From the NCBI GenBank assembly GCA_964579825.1, contig CAZOHT010000002.1, positions 62,001-126,000 on the forward strand: 64,000 nt of DNA. Reading direction: 5' to 3'. The position numbers were made by a program, and so were the translations under genes. The notes below the pieces were generated by a model. It was not told where the DNA came from. It worked only from the letters and a program-made list of their open reading frames with translations, and made no database searches. The stretch is from SPCO01 sp964579825 (lineage in GTDB: Bacteria > Chloroflexota > Limnocylindria > Limnocylindrales > CSP1-4). Below are positions 1 to 9,138 of this stretch, in pieces (positions within the stretch are counted from its first letter, which is position 1; every line of letters starts with the position of its first letter).

Positions 1-1
1 C

Positions 2-724
2 CACGTGCTCGAGTCGGCGGACCGGAGTGTCGTGTTCAAGCACGGGGCCAAGGAGATCGCCTACCTCAACAGCTGGGGCATCACGTTCATGGCCAAGCCG
101 GACCACCGCTGGACCGGCTCGTCCGGGCACCTGCACATGAGCCTGTGGGACGTCGTGAAGGACACGCCGCTGATGGCCGCCGCGGACGGCGAGCCGGCCG
201 GGCCGTACGGGCTGTCCCAGCTCGGCCAGCACTTCATGGCCGGGATGATGGCGCTGTCGCGCGAACTGGCCGTGTTCATCGCCCCGTTCATCAACTCGTA
301 CAAGCGCTATGCGTCGCTGTCGTGGGCGCCGGTCAACGTGGTCTGGGGCCGGGACAACCGCACCACGGGGTTCCGCCTGGTCGGGCGCGGTCCGGGCCTG
401 CACGTGGAGGACCGCTTCCCGGGCGGCGACATGAACGCGTACCTGACCTACGCGGCCGCGATCGGGGCCGGGCTGTACGGCATCCGCCACGAACTGCCGC
501 TCGATCCCGAGTTCAAGGGCAACGGCTACCTCGCCACCGGCGTGGCCCGCATGCCGCGCGCGCTGTACGAGGCCATCTCGGAGCTCGAACGCTCGGAGGC
601 CGCCGTCGAGATCTTCGGCCAGGACATCGTCGACCACTACCTGAACGCTGCCCGGGTCGAGCAGGAGACGTACGACTCGATCGTCCACCCGTGGGAACGC
701 GAGCGCTACCTCGAGCGAGGCTGA
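2..724 (+). CDS. Glutamine synthetase family protein, C-terminal part (5' truncated)
   Basis: The frame is open from the first bases of the window, so the gene begins upstream; about 240 residues remain. They carry C-terminal glutamine-synthetase landmarks: the ATP/metal segment GHLHMSLW near residue 42, NSYKRY near 97, and NRTTGFRLVG followed by EDRFPGGDMNAYL, the counterpart of the usual RxExRxPD-NPYL motif. The family ligates ammonia or an amine to glutamate with ATP. The spacing and GGD variant are less typical of housekeeping GlnA, so a gamma-glutamyl-amine (PuuA-like) ligase is possible; the N-terminal half would be needed to decide. The next gene starts 43 nt downstream on the same strand and appears unrelated. 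Confidence 0.85.
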   Translation, partial: HVLESADRSVVFKHGAKEIAYLNSWGITFMAKPDHRWTGSSGHLHMSLWDVVKDTPLMAAADGEPAGPYGLSQLGQHFMAGMMALSRELAVFIAPFINSYKRYASLSWAPVNVVWGRDNRTTGFRLVGRGPGLHVEDRFPGGDMNAYLTYAAAIGAGLYGIRHELPLDPEFKGNGYLATGVARMPRALYEAISELERSEAAVEIFGQDIVDHYLNAARVEQETYDSIVHPWERERYLERG

Positions 725-767
725 CCATCCGTCCCTCGCCACGCGTCCAGCGAACGGGCCGCTCGCG

Positions 768-3700
768 ATGACCGACGACGTCGGCGCCCTGCGGGAACGC
801 CTGGCCGAGCTGGAAGCGCGTGACGCCCAGCGCGAGCGTGCGGAGCAGGTCCAGGACGCCCTCTATCGCATCGCCGACGCGGCGAGTTCCGTCAAGGACC
901 TGCCCGCCTTCTATGCCACCGTCCACGGCATCGTCGCCGGGCTGATGGATGCCGAGAACTTCTACATCGCGCTCTACGACGCCGACCGCGAGGCGATCAA
1001 CTTCCCGTACTACGTCGATACGGTCGATACCGACATCCCGGACCCGGCGGCCTGGGATCCAGTCGGCGTCGGCGAGGCCGCCGGTATCACGGCGTATGTC
1101 CTGCGCACGGGCCGGCCACTGCTCCTGGATATCACGACCTATCTCGAACTCGTCGAGCGCGGCGAGATCGCGGTCGTGGGGTCGCTGTCGACCGGCGACT
1201 GGGTCGGGGCGCCGCTCGTGGCCGAAGGCGCGACGCTGGGCGTGATCGTCGTCCAGTCCTATGACACGAACCACCTGCACACACAGGCGGACCTGGATCT
1301 GCTCGCGTTCGTCGGGCAGCACATCGGCTCCGCCCTCAGCCGTGTCCGGGCCATCGAGGAGACCCGCCAGCGCAACGCAGAACTGGCCCTGGTCAACGAG
1401 ATCGGCCTCGCGTTGGGCAGCCAGCTCGAGTACGACGCGATCATCGAGCTGGTCGGCGAGCGGCTCCGGCAGATGTTCGATGCCCGGTCGATGTACATCG
1501 CGACCTACGACGAGGCCACCCAGATGATCTCGTTCCCGTACGAGATCGACGAGGGTGTCCGACTCCAGACCGACCCGTTCGCGTTCGGCCCCGGGCTCAC
1601 GTCGATCGTCATCCGCACGCGCAAGCCACTGCGCATCGGGCTCTCGGCGGACGCCGAAGCCCTTGGCTCCATCAACATCGGCACGGACTCGAACTCCTGG
1701 CTGGGCATCCCGATCATCAGTGGCGACCGGGTCATCGGCGTCATCTGCCTCGAGGCCGTCGAACCCAACGCGTACGACGAGTCCGATGAGCGCCTGCTCA
1801 GCACGCTCGCCTCCAGCATGGCCGTCGCCCTCGAGAGCGCCCGCCTGTTCGATGAGACGAAGCGCCTGCTGACCGAGACGGACCAGCGCAACGCCGAACT
1901 CGCGGTCATCAACGACATCGGCAACGCCCTCGCGAAGCAGCTCGACTTCGCGGCGATCATCGAGCTCGTCGGCGAGCGCGTCCGGGCGATCTTCGGCGTG
2001 GATTCCCTGTTCATCGCGCTCTATGACGCAGCGACGAACGAGATCCGATTCCCGTATGACATCGACGAAGGCGAACGCTTCGATCGGGGCACCTTCCAAC
2101 TGGGCCCGGGCATGACCTCGGCGGTCATCCGGACGGGGCGACCGGTCCGAGTCGGCACCTCGGATGAGCAGGACGCGGCCGGAGCCCTCCAGGTCGGCGG
2201 CACTGACACGTTGTCGTGGCTGGGGGTCCCGATCCTGGCCGGCGAGCGGGTCATCGGCGTCGTCGGGCTCGAAAGCATCCGCGAACACGCGTTCAGCGAC
2301 GCCGACGAGCGACTGCTCGGCACGCTGGCCTCGAGCATGGGCGTCGCGCTCGAGAATGCCCGCCTGTTCGAGGAGACGAAACGGCTCCTGACCGAGACCG
2401 ATCAGCGGGCGGCCGAGCTGGCGATCATCAACAGCGTCCAGGATGGCCTCGCGGCCGAGCTCGACATGCAGGCCATGTATGACCTCGTCGGCGACAAGAT
2501 CCAGTCGATCTTCGACACCCAGGTCGTCGATATCGGCGTCTTCGACCCGGAGACGCGACTGGTCCACTTCCCGTACAGCATCGAGCGTGGGATCAGGTTT
2601 CCCGACGAGCCGATGGAGCTCATCGGCTTTCGCAAGCAGGTCCTGGAGACCGGCCGCTCGCTGATGGTCAGCGAGGATCTGCCCACCAGGGCGAAGGAGC
2701 TCGGCCAGTCGGGCGCCATCCAGGGCGAGGAGGCCAAGTCCGCGATCTACGCGCCGCTCCTGCGGGCCGGCAAGGCGAACGGCGTCGTGTCGCTCCAGAA
2801 CCTCGATCGCGAACACGCCTTCAGCCAGTCCGACATGGATCTCCTGACCACGCTCGCCGCGAGCCTCAGCGTCGCCCTCGACAACGCCCGGCTCATCGAC
2901 GAGACCCGCCAGCGTGCCGCGGAACTGGCCATCGTCAACAGCGTCGGGCAGGCGCTCGCCGGCCAACTGGACCTGGACGCGCTCATCGAGCAGCTCGGCG
3001 ACCAGATGCGAGACACCTTCGATGCCGACCTGGTCTACGTCGCCCTGCACGACCGGGTCCGCGACATGATCGACTTCGTGTACTACAGCGAAGGTGGCGT
3101 GCGTGGCGAGAACCCACCGATGCGGTTCGGCGAGGGCCTGACGACCCAGATCCTCCAGACCCGCCAACCGCTGCTGCTGAACAAGGAGGCCCAGTTCGCC
3201 GGCCGGACGGTCGTCGGGACCCCGGCTAGCTCGTACCTGGGCGTGCCGATCGTGACCGGCGACGAGGCGATCGGCGTCATCAGCGTCCAGGACACGGCCC
3301 AGAGCGGGCGCTTCGGTGACGCCGATCAGCGCCTGCTGGCCACCCTCGCGGCCAATGTCGGCGTGGCCATCCAGAACGCGCGACTCTATCGCGACGCGCA
3401 ACGCCAGGCGGCCGAGATGACCGCGCTCGCGGACGTCGCGGCCGAGATCTCGGCCATGCTGGATCTCGGGCCCGTCCTGGAGCGGATCACCGATCGCGCG
3501 CTGGACCTGCTGGCCGGAGACACGAGCGCGGTGTTCCTCGCCGAGGAGGACGGCCAGGTCTTCCGGCCCATCGTCGCCCTTGGGTCGTTCGCGGATGCCG
3601 TGCTCGGCGACACGATCCAGGTGGGCGAAGGCATCATCGGCGACCTCGCCCGCCGGGATGAGGCCCAGACGGTCAACGACGTCGCGAACGACCCGCGCAC

Positions 3701-5519
3701 GGTGTCGATCGCCGGGACCGAAGGGGACGACATCGAGTACCGGCTCATGGCCGCGCCGCTGCGTTCTCGCGGCGAGGTCATCGGCATGATGGCCATCTGG
3801 CGTTCCGAACCGGCGCCGCCGTTCACGTCGGCGGACCTGTCCTTCCTGGGCGGACTCGCCCAGCAGGCCGCGATCGCGATCCAGAACGCGCGACTGTTCG
3901 AGGAGGGCCGCGCCGCACAGGATTCGGCGGAGCAGGCGAACCAGGCCAAGTCCACGTTCCTGGCGGCGATGAGCCACGAGATCCGCACCCCGATGAACGC
4001 CATCATCGGCATGAGCGGGCTCATGCTGGATACGCCGCTCACCGACGAGCAACGCGACTATGCCGAGACGATCCGGACCTCCGGCGACGCGCTGCTCCTG
4101 ATCATCAACGACATCCTGGACTTCTCCAAGATCGAGGCGGGCAAGGTCGAACTCGACCATCGACCGTTCGACCTGGCACCGTGCGTGGAGGGGGCGCTGG
4201 ACGTGGTCGCGCCGCTCGCCGCGGCCAAAGGCCTCGAGCTCGCGTACGCGATCGACGACGGGCTGCCGAGGACGATCGTCGGCGACCACGGCCGTCTGCG
4301 CCAGATCGTCATCAACCTGCTGTCGAACGCGATCAAGTTCACCGAGACGGGCGAGGTCGAGCTGACCGTCGCGGGACACCGGGACCTCGGCGCCGGCCGT
4401 CAGGCCGACCGGTGGTCGTTCACGATCGACGTACGCGACACGGGGATCGGCATCCCGGCGGACCGGATCGGGCGACTCTTCCAGTCGTTCAGCCAGGCCG
4501 ACGCCTCGATCTCGCGGCGGTACGGCGGGACCGGCCTTGGCCTGGCCATCAGTCGCCGTCTGGCCGAGCTCATGGACGGCTCGCTGATGGCCTCGAGCGC
4601 CGGCATCGCGGGCCGAGGGAGCACGTTCACCCTCAGGTTCAAGGCCGACGCGGCCCAGGCGGCCCTGGCGCCCGAGCCGATCGTCGGGGTGGACCTCACC
4701 GGGCGGCATGTGCTGGTCGTCGACGACAACGCGACGAATCGCCGGATCCTCGACAAGCTCCTGATGCGCTGGGGGATGACCGCCGAGGCGACCGACTCGC
4801 CCCGCGAGGCGCTTGGCTGGATCGCCGGCGGACGGCGCTTCGACCTCGCGATCGTGGACATGCACATGCCCGAACTCGACGGGATCTCGCTGGCGACCGC
4901 GATCCGGGCCTCGGACGCCGGCGCGTCGGTGCCGGTGGTGATCCTCTCGTCGCTCGGGATGCACGACCGGGCCAGCGATGCGGTCGCGGCGTTCCTCATC
5001 AAGCCCGTGAAGCCGTCCGCGCTGCACGACACGCTCGCCACGGTGCTGGCCGGCAATGCCGCATCCGTGCCGGTCCGGGCCGCCGGTACGGGGATCGATC
5101 ACGACCTCGGGGCCCGCCACCCCCTGCGCATCCTCCTGGCCGAGGACAACCCGGTGAACCAGAAGCTGGCGCTTCGGCTCCTCGAGCGCATGGGCTACCG
5201 CGCCGACGTCGCCGGCGACGGGCTCGAAGCCATCGCCGCCATCGAGCGGACCATGTACGACGTGGTGCTCATGGACGTGCAGATGCCCGAACTCGACGGT
5301 CTCGAGGCGACGCGGCGGATCCGCGCGCGCTGGCCGGGCGACGCCGGTCCGCGGATCGTGGCGATGACGGCCAACGCGATGGAGGGGGATCGCGAGATGT
5401 GCCTGGCCGCCGGGATGGACGACTACCTCTCCAAGCCCATCCGCCCGGACGCACTCGGCGAGGCGATCGCCGCATCTGCCCGGCGCGAGGCCGGCGCCAT
5501 GACGACCGACGCATCATGA
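768..5519 (+). CDS. Hybrid sensor histidine kinase with about six tandem GAF domains and two receiver domains
   Basis: A 1583-residue protein with no evident membrane segment, so probably a cytoplasmic sensor. Residues about 20-1050 hold a run of GAF-like modules of about 165 residues; several share the opening RNAELA-(I/V)N and a mid-motif FPY-(S/D/E)-I-(D/E). A HisKA domain follows with the H-box FLAAMSHEIRTP (phospho-acceptor H1070), then a HATPase domain with DTGIGIP and GGTGLGL. Receiver 1 carries D1364 in IVDMHMP and receiver 2 carries D1503 in LMDVQMP. The stop overlaps the ATG of the following response regulator (ATGA), and an HPt gene comes third, so all parts of a multistep phosphorelay lie together. 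The GAF ligand cannot be told from sequence. No clear Shine-Dalgarno precedes the ATG. Confidence 0.95.
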   Translation: MTDDVGALRERLAELEARDAQRERAEQVQDALYRIADAASSVKDLPAFYATVHGIVAGLMDAENFYIALYDADREAINFPYYVDTVDTDIPDPAAWDPVGVGEAAGITAYVLRTGRPLLLDITTYLELVERGEIAVVGSLSTGDWVGAPLVAEGATLGVIVVQSYDTNHLHTQADLDLLAFVGQHIGSALSRVRAIEETRQRNAELALVNEIGLALGSQLEYDAIIELVGERLRQMFDARSMYIATYDEATQMISFPYEIDEGVRLQTDPFAFGPGLTSIVIRTRKPLRIGLSADAEALGSINIGTDSNSWLGIPIISGDRVIGVICLEAVEPNAYDESDERLLSTLASSMAVALESARLFDETKRLLTETDQRNAELAVINDIGNALAKQLDFAAIIELVGERVRAIFGVDSLFIALYDAATNEIRFPYDIDEGERFDRGTFQLGPGMTSAVIRTGRPVRVGTSDEQDAAGALQVGGTDTLSWLGVPILAGERVIGVVGLESIREHAFSDADERLLGTLASSMGVALENARLFEETKRLLTETDQRAAELAIINSVQDGLAAELDMQAMYDLVGDKIQSIFDTQVVDIGVFDPETRLVHFPYSIERGIRFPDEPMELIGFRKQVLETGRSLMVSEDLPTRAKELGQSGAIQGEEAKSAIYAPLLRAGKANGVVSLQNLDREHAFSQSDMDLLTTLAASLSVALDNARLIDETRQRAAELAIVNSVGQALAGQLDLDALIEQLGDQMRDTFDADLVYVALHDRVRDMIDFVYYSEGGVRGENPPMRFGEGLTTQILQTRQPLLLNKEAQFAGRTVVGTPASSYLGVPIVTGDEAIGVISVQDTAQSGRFGDADQRLLATLAANVGVAIQNARLYRDAQRQAAEMTALADVAAEISAMLDLGPVLERITDRALDLLAGDTSAVFLAEEDGQVFRPIVALGSFADAVLGDTIQVGEGIIGDLARRDEAQTVNDVANDPRTVSIAGTEGDDIEYRLMAAPLRSRGEVIGMMAIWRSEPAPPFTSADLSFLGGLAQQAAIAIQNARLFEEGRAAQDSAEQANQAKSTFLAAMSHEIRTPMNAIIGMSGLMLDTPLTDEQRDYAETIRTSGDALLLIINDILDFSKIEAGKVELDHRPFDLAPCVEGALDVVAPLAAAKGLELAYAIDDGLPRTIVGDHGRLRQIVINLLSNAIKFTETGEVELTVAGHRDLGAGRQADRWSFTIDVRDTGIGIPADRIGRLFQSFSQADASISRRYGGTGLGLAISRRLAELMDGSLMASSAGIAGRGSTFTLRFKADAAQAALAPEPIVGVDLTGRHVLVVDDNATNRRILDKLLMRWGMTAEATDSPREALGWIAGGRRFDLAIVDMHMPELDGISLATAIRASDAGASVPVVILSSLGMHDRASDAVAAFLIKPVKPSALHDTLATVLAGNAASVPVRAAGTGIDHDLGARHPLRILLAEDNPVNQKLALRLLERMGYRADVAGDGLEAIAAIERTMYDVVLMDVQMPELDGLEATRRIRARWPGDAGPRIVAMTANAMEGDREMCLAAGMDDYLSKPIRPDALGEAIAASARREAGAMTTDAS

Positions 5520-6622
5520 CCGGCGGACGGGTCCTCGTCGTGGACGACACCGCCTTCAATCGTCGCCTGCTCGTCCGTCTGCTCACGTCGATCGGACACG
5601 AGACGCTCGAGGCGGAGCACGGCCGCGGGGCCCTCGAGCGACTGCGCGACCCTGACGGTCCGGCCGTGGACGTCGTCCTGCTCGACATCGTGATGCCCGA
5701 GATGGACGGGTACGAGACGCTCGCCGCGCTCAAGGCGGACCCGGCCCTGAGCGACCTGCCGGTCATCGTCATCTCGGGTGTGGACGAACTCGAGAGCGTT
5801 GTCCGCTGCATCCGGATGGGAGCCGCGGACTACCTGCCCAAGACGGTCGACCCGGAGATCCTGCGGGCGCGGATCGAGGCCTCGATGGCGGGCAAGCGAC
5901 TGCATGACCTCGAGCGACAGACACTCGAGGAACAGACCCGGATGCTGGCGACGATCGATCGACAGCGGTCCGAGTTGGCGAGGTTCCTGTCGCCCCAGGT
6001 CGCGGCGCTCGTCTCCAGCGACGACGGCGAGGCGATGCTGGCCGGGCACCGCCGCGAGATCACCGCCATGTTCTGCGACCTGCGCAACTTCACCGCCTTC
6101 TCCGAGGCCGCCGCGCCCGAGGAGGTCCTCGGTTTCCTTCGGGCATACCACGGCGTGATGGGGCCGCTCATCGTCGCCCACGCGGGGACACTCGAGCACT
6201 TCGCCGGCGACGGGTTCATGACGTTCTTCAACGACCCGGTCCCGCAGGAAGACCATGCGGCACGCGCGGTGAGACTGGCGGTCGCGATGCGCGAGCACTT
6301 CGGCGAGCTGAGTGCGGAGTGGCGGAAGCGCGGCCATATCCTCGAGATCGGGATCGGGATCGCGACGGGGTACGCCACGCTCGGCCGGATCGGGTTCGAG
6401 GGACGGTACGACTACGGCGCCGTCGGGCACGGCATCATCCTCGCGGCCCGCCTGAGCGGCGAAGCGGCGGCGGGGGAGATCCTCATCGCCCACCGGACGT
6501 TCGCGGAGGCCGAGACATCGATCGAGGCGACCCCGGCCGGCGATCGACAGCTCAAGGGGTTCAGCCGGCCCGTCCCCGTGTATGCGGTGACCGGGATCCG
6601 ATCAACCGAGGTGGTGTCGTGA
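5516..6622 (+). CDS. Response regulator with class III adenylate/guanylate cyclase output domain
   Basis: A 368-residue protein. Residues 1-120 form a receiver with the acidic pair D10-D11, phospho-acceptor D57 in LLDIVMPEMDG, and K109. A helical linker (about 125-180) leads to a class III nucleotide cyclase domain with both metal-binding aspartates, D188 in FCDLRNFT and D232 in FAGDGF. The ATG is set by ATGA overlap with the kinase gene, and the stop overlaps the GTG of the HPt gene. Family knowledge suggests phosphorylation controls conversion of ATP or GTP to a cyclic nucleotide, so the phosphorelay may end in a second messenger. Substrate choice is not assigned. Confidence 0.93.
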   Translation: MTGGRVLVVDDTAFNRRLLVRLLTSIGHETLEAEHGRGALERLRDPDGPAVDVVLLDIVMPEMDGYETLAALKADPALSDLPVIVISGVDELESVVRCIRMGAADYLPKTVDPEILRARIEASMAGKRLHDLERQTLEEQTRMLATIDRQRSELARFLSPQVAALVSSDDGEAMLAGHRREITAMFCDLRNFTAFSEAAAPEEVLGFLRAYHGVMGPLIVAHAGTLEHFAGDGFMTFFNDPVPQEDHAARAVRLAVAMREHFGELSAEWRKRGHILEIGIGIATGYATLGRIGFEGRYDYGAVGHGIILAARLSGEAAAGEILIAHRTFAEAETSIEATPAGDRQLKGFSRPVPVYAVTGIRSTEVVS

Positions 6623-6975
6623 CCGAACCGATCGTGGATCCCGCGGCGTTCGCCCACCTGCTCGAGATCACCGGCAACGACCTCGAGTTCGTCGACGAGC
6701 TCGTCGACACCTTCCTCGACGATGCCGGCACGCAGCTGGCGGCGATGCGGGCCGCCGTGACGGCCGGCGACGTCGAGGCGCTCGTGCGACCGGTGCACAG
6801 CCTGAAGTCGAGCAGCGCCAACGTCGGCGCGGCCGCCCTGGCCGAAGCGTGTCGTGCGCTGGAGGCCGACGCCCGGAGTGGCGCGGTCACGGACATCGAG
6901 GCACGGGTGTCCGCGTGCGAGACGGCGCTCGCTGCTGCCCGGGAGGCCCTGCTCGCGGAGCGTGCCGCTCGCTGA
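6619..6975 (+). CDS. HPt (histidine phosphotransfer) protein
   Basis: A 118-residue helical protein starting at a GTG that overlaps the preceding stop (GTGA). The phosphotransfer histidine is H60 in VHSLKSSSANVGA, matching the HPt signature HxLKGSSxxxG with serine for glycine. The single domain would carry phosphate between the receivers of the hybrid kinase and the cyclase-type response regulator encoded just upstream. Length is typical of stand-alone HPt domains. It closes the operon; the next gene is on the opposite strand. Confidence 0.92.
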   Translation: MTEPIVDPAAFAHLLEITGNDLEFVDELVDTFLDDAGTQLAAMRAAVTAGDVEALVRPVHSLKSSSANVGAAALAEACRALEADARSGAVTDIEARVSACETALAAAREALLAERAAR

Positions 6976-7105
6976 CCGGCGGCCCCACCAGCCGGGACAT
7001 GGTGGCCGTGGGATCGGCTGCACCGCCCGTTCTCGTCGCCCGTGCGTCGGCTACTCGTCCAACGACCGGACCGGTCGACGACGACACCGGGAGGCACGGC
7101 CAGGA

Positions 7106-7774
7106 TCAGCCCGCCGACGCGACCTCGCGGATGCGTCGTGCGACGTCGTCGTGACCGGACCGCTCGGCCAGGTCCGCGGGGGTCGTGCCGTCGTCGAGGG
7201 CGGCGCTCGGATCCGCGCCGGCGGACAGGAAGAGCTCGACCAGCTCATCGTCGCCGTGCTGTGCGGCGGCATGCAGCGGCGTGTATCCGTGCCGCTGGGT
7301 CGCCCTCACGTCGGCGCCGGCCGCCAGGAGCACCCGGCAGACCTCGTGATGTCGGCCGGCCGCGGCGCTGTGGAGCGGCTGGACCAGCATCTCGTTCCGC
7401 GAGGTCACGTTCACGCCGGCGCCCCCATCGAGCAGCCGCCGGGCGGCCTCGGCCTTGCCGAAGAACGCGGCGAAGTGGAGCGCCGTGTACCCGTCGGCGG
7501 AGAAGGCGGTGGCCAGGGACGGATCGGCCGCGAGACCGTCGGCGAGGCGGTCGGCGTACCCGAGGCTCGTGGCCTCGAAGACGTCCAGGTCCGGGTCGGC
7601 GGCGAGCAGGGCGTCCATCACCGCCCGGTCCGAGCGGTAGCGGGCCGTCATGATCGCCGAGACGCCGGCGTCGTCCCGGGCGTTGGCCAGGGATGGATCG
7701 GCCGCGACCAGGTCCGCCACGCGGGAGGCGTCACCTGCGTCGACCGCGGCGATGAGTTCCCGTGCCGTCGCCAA
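7106..7774 (-). CDS. Ankyrin repeat protein
   Basis: About 222 residues with at least three good ankyrin repeats in the C-terminal half (GYTALHFAAFFG, QPLHSAAAGRH, GYTPLHAAAQHG, then a weaker GTTPADLAERSG) and degenerate repeats before them. There is no signal peptide or membrane segment, so a cytoplasmic protein-binding role is likely; the partner is unknown. The frame extends upstream to a TTG at 7813, but that would lie inside the MarR operator. A TTG at 7774 with GGGAGG 8 nt upstream is preferred here; a GTG at 7783 is also possible. It is transcribed divergently from the MarR gene and may share its control. Confidence 0.85.
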   Translation of the reverse strand: MATARELIAAVDAGDASRVADLVAADPSLANARDDAGVSAIMTARYRSDRAVMDALLAADPDLDVFEATSLGYADRLADGLAADPSLATAFSADGYTALHFAAFFGKAEAARRLLDGGAGVNVTSRNEMLVQPLHSAAAGRHHEVCRVLLAAGADVRATQRHGYTPLHAAAQHGDDELVELFLSAGADPSAALDDGTTPADLAERSGHDDVARRIREVASAG

Positions 7775-7800
7775 CGCGACCACCTCCCGGCTGGACGTAC

Positions 7801-7817
7801 TTAGGTGCTGCAACTAA
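7801..7817. promoter_or_regulatory. Probable MarR operator
   Basis: A 17-bp interrupted palindrome with arms TTAGgTGC and GCAaCTAA around one central base and one mismatched pair. It overlaps the -10-like TAATAT (7815..7820), which sits 7 nt before the MarR GTG start. The position between the divergent ankyrin and MarR genes fits autorepression by MarR-type regulators, which bind symmetric sites of about this length. Confidence 0.65.
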
Positions 7818-7827
7818 TATACGCCCT

Positions 7828-8280
7828 GTGACGCGCCCCGCAACCCCCGACGAGGAGCTCGCGGCCCGATTCCAATCCGCCATCCTGCACCTGCTTCGCC
7901 GCCTGGCGCAGGAGGACCGGGTGAGCGGGGTCTCGGCGGCCCGCTTGTCCGCCCTGTCGGTGCTCGTGTTCGGTGGTCCACGCACGATCGGCTCGCTCGC
8001 GGCCGCCGAAGGGGTCACGCCACCGACCATGACGCGCCTTGTCGCCGGCCTCGTTGGGGACGGCCTCGTCGAGCGCCTCCCGGACGAGACCGACCACCGC
8101 GTGGTCCGGGTGAGCGCCAGCACGACGGGTCGTGCCCTGCTCCTCGCCGGACGCGACCGGCGTGTCGCCACGCTCACGGCCATGATCCAGCCGCTCACGC
8201 CCAAGGAGCGACGGCGTCTGGCGGCATCCGCGGAGATCGTCGAAGCGATGCTCGCCGAGGCACCCCGAGCGAGCCACTGA
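7828..8280 (+). CDS. MarR family transcriptional regulator
   Basis: A 150-residue winged-helix protein. The DNA-binding region lies about residues 45-110, with GSLAAAEGVTPPTMTRLVAGL as the recognition helix area and the wing DETDHRVVRVSAST, both typical of MarR. The GTG start is chosen because TAATAT lies 7 nt upstream, consistent with a leaderless transcript, and because a longer frame would run through the operator. MarR proteins normally repress themselves and a neighbouring gene until a small aromatic or oxidant ligand binds. The SDR dehydrogenase 70 nt downstream is a candidate target. The ligand is unknown. Confidence 0.9.
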   Translation: MTRPATPDEELAARFQSAILHLLRRLAQEDRVSGVSAARLSALSVLVFGGPRTIGSLAAAEGVTPPTMTRLVAGLVGDGLVERLPDETDHRVVRVSASTTGRALLLAGRDRRVATLTAMIQPLTPKERRRLAASAEIVEAMLAEAPRASH

Positions 8281-8350
8281 GCCATTTCGGGCGCCACGCC
8301 GGACCGTACGAGCGGTACCCTGCGCGTGACGCGGTGTGAGAGGGAGTGCC

Positions 8351-9118
8351 ATGCGACTGCAGGACAAGGTCACGATCATCACCGGGGCCGGTGGTGGCAT
8401 GGGACGGGTCGCGGCCCGGATGTTCGCCGCCGAGGGCGCTCGGGTCGTCGTCGCCGAGTACGGCGAGGAGGCCGGCGAGGAGACCGCGGCCCTCGTGCGA
8501 GCCGCCGGCGGGGAGGCGACCTTCATCAAGGTCGACGTCTCCAGGGAGGCCGACGCGAAGGCCATGGTGCAGCACGCGGTCGCGACGTACGGTCGGCTCG
8601 ATTGCCTGTACAACAACGCCGGGATCATGCCTGAGGCGGACCACTCGGTGACCGACACGGACCCGGACACCTGGGACGCCGTCATGGCCGTCAACGTGCG
8701 CGGGGTCTACCTCGGCTGCAAGTTCGCCGTGCCGGCCATGATCGAGGGCGGCGGCGGGTCGATCATCAACATCGCCAGCTTCGTCGCGATCCTGGGGTGC
8801 AGCGTCCCACAGGACGCCTACACCGCCTCCAAGGGCGCCGTCCTGGCGCTGACTCGAAGCCTGGCCGTCCAGTTCGGCCCGAACGGCGTTCGCACGAACG
8901 CCATCTGCCCCGGTCCCGTCGAGACTCCCCTGCTGATGGATTGGCTGGTCAAGGACGAGGCGGCCAAGCAGCTGCGGCTCGCGCGCAACCCGACCGGCCG
9001 GTTCGGCAAGCCCGAGGAGATCGTCCACATGGCGGTGTACCTGGCCTCCGACGAGTCGCGCTGGACGAACGGGGCCTCGCTCGTGGTGGACGGTGGCATC
9101 AGCGTGAACTACTTCTGA
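8351..9118 (+). CDS. SDR family NAD(P)-dependent oxidoreductase
   Basis: A 255-residue classical short-chain dehydrogenase. It has the cofactor loop TGAGGGMG (about residue 11), NNAG (about 88), the catalytic Ser in INIAS, the YTASK motif holding the catalytic Tyr and Lys, and a C-terminal PGPVET/WTNGASLVVDGG typical of the family. It oxidises or reduces a hydroxyl or carbonyl group; the substrate is not recognisable. The ATG at 8351 is preferred over the in-frame GTG at 8336 because AGAGGGAG precedes it. Its stop lies just before the glucokinase gene, so the two are probably co-transcribed. Confidence 0.92.
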   Translation: MRLQDKVTIITGAGGGMGRVAARMFAAEGARVVVAEYGEEAGEETAALVRAAGGEATFIKVDVSREADAKAMVQHAVATYGRLDCLYNNAGIMPEADHSVTDTDPDTWDAVMAVNVRGVYLGCKFAVPAMIEGGGGSIINIASFVAILGCSVPQDAYTASKGAVLALTRSLAVQFGPNGVRTNAICPGPVETPLLMDWLVKDEAAKQLRLARNPTGRFGKPEEIVHMAVYLASDESRWTNGASLVVDGGISVNYF

Positions 9119-9138
9119 TGACGGAGGGCGATGCCGCC

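Noticed and set aside
513..5120. A 1535-codon open frame on the minus strand opposite the histidine kinase gene
   Set aside because: It is the antisense shadow of a high-GC gene; its translation is Arg/Asp/Gly/Leu-rich without domains, while the plus strand encodes clear GAF, HisKA and receiver motifs.
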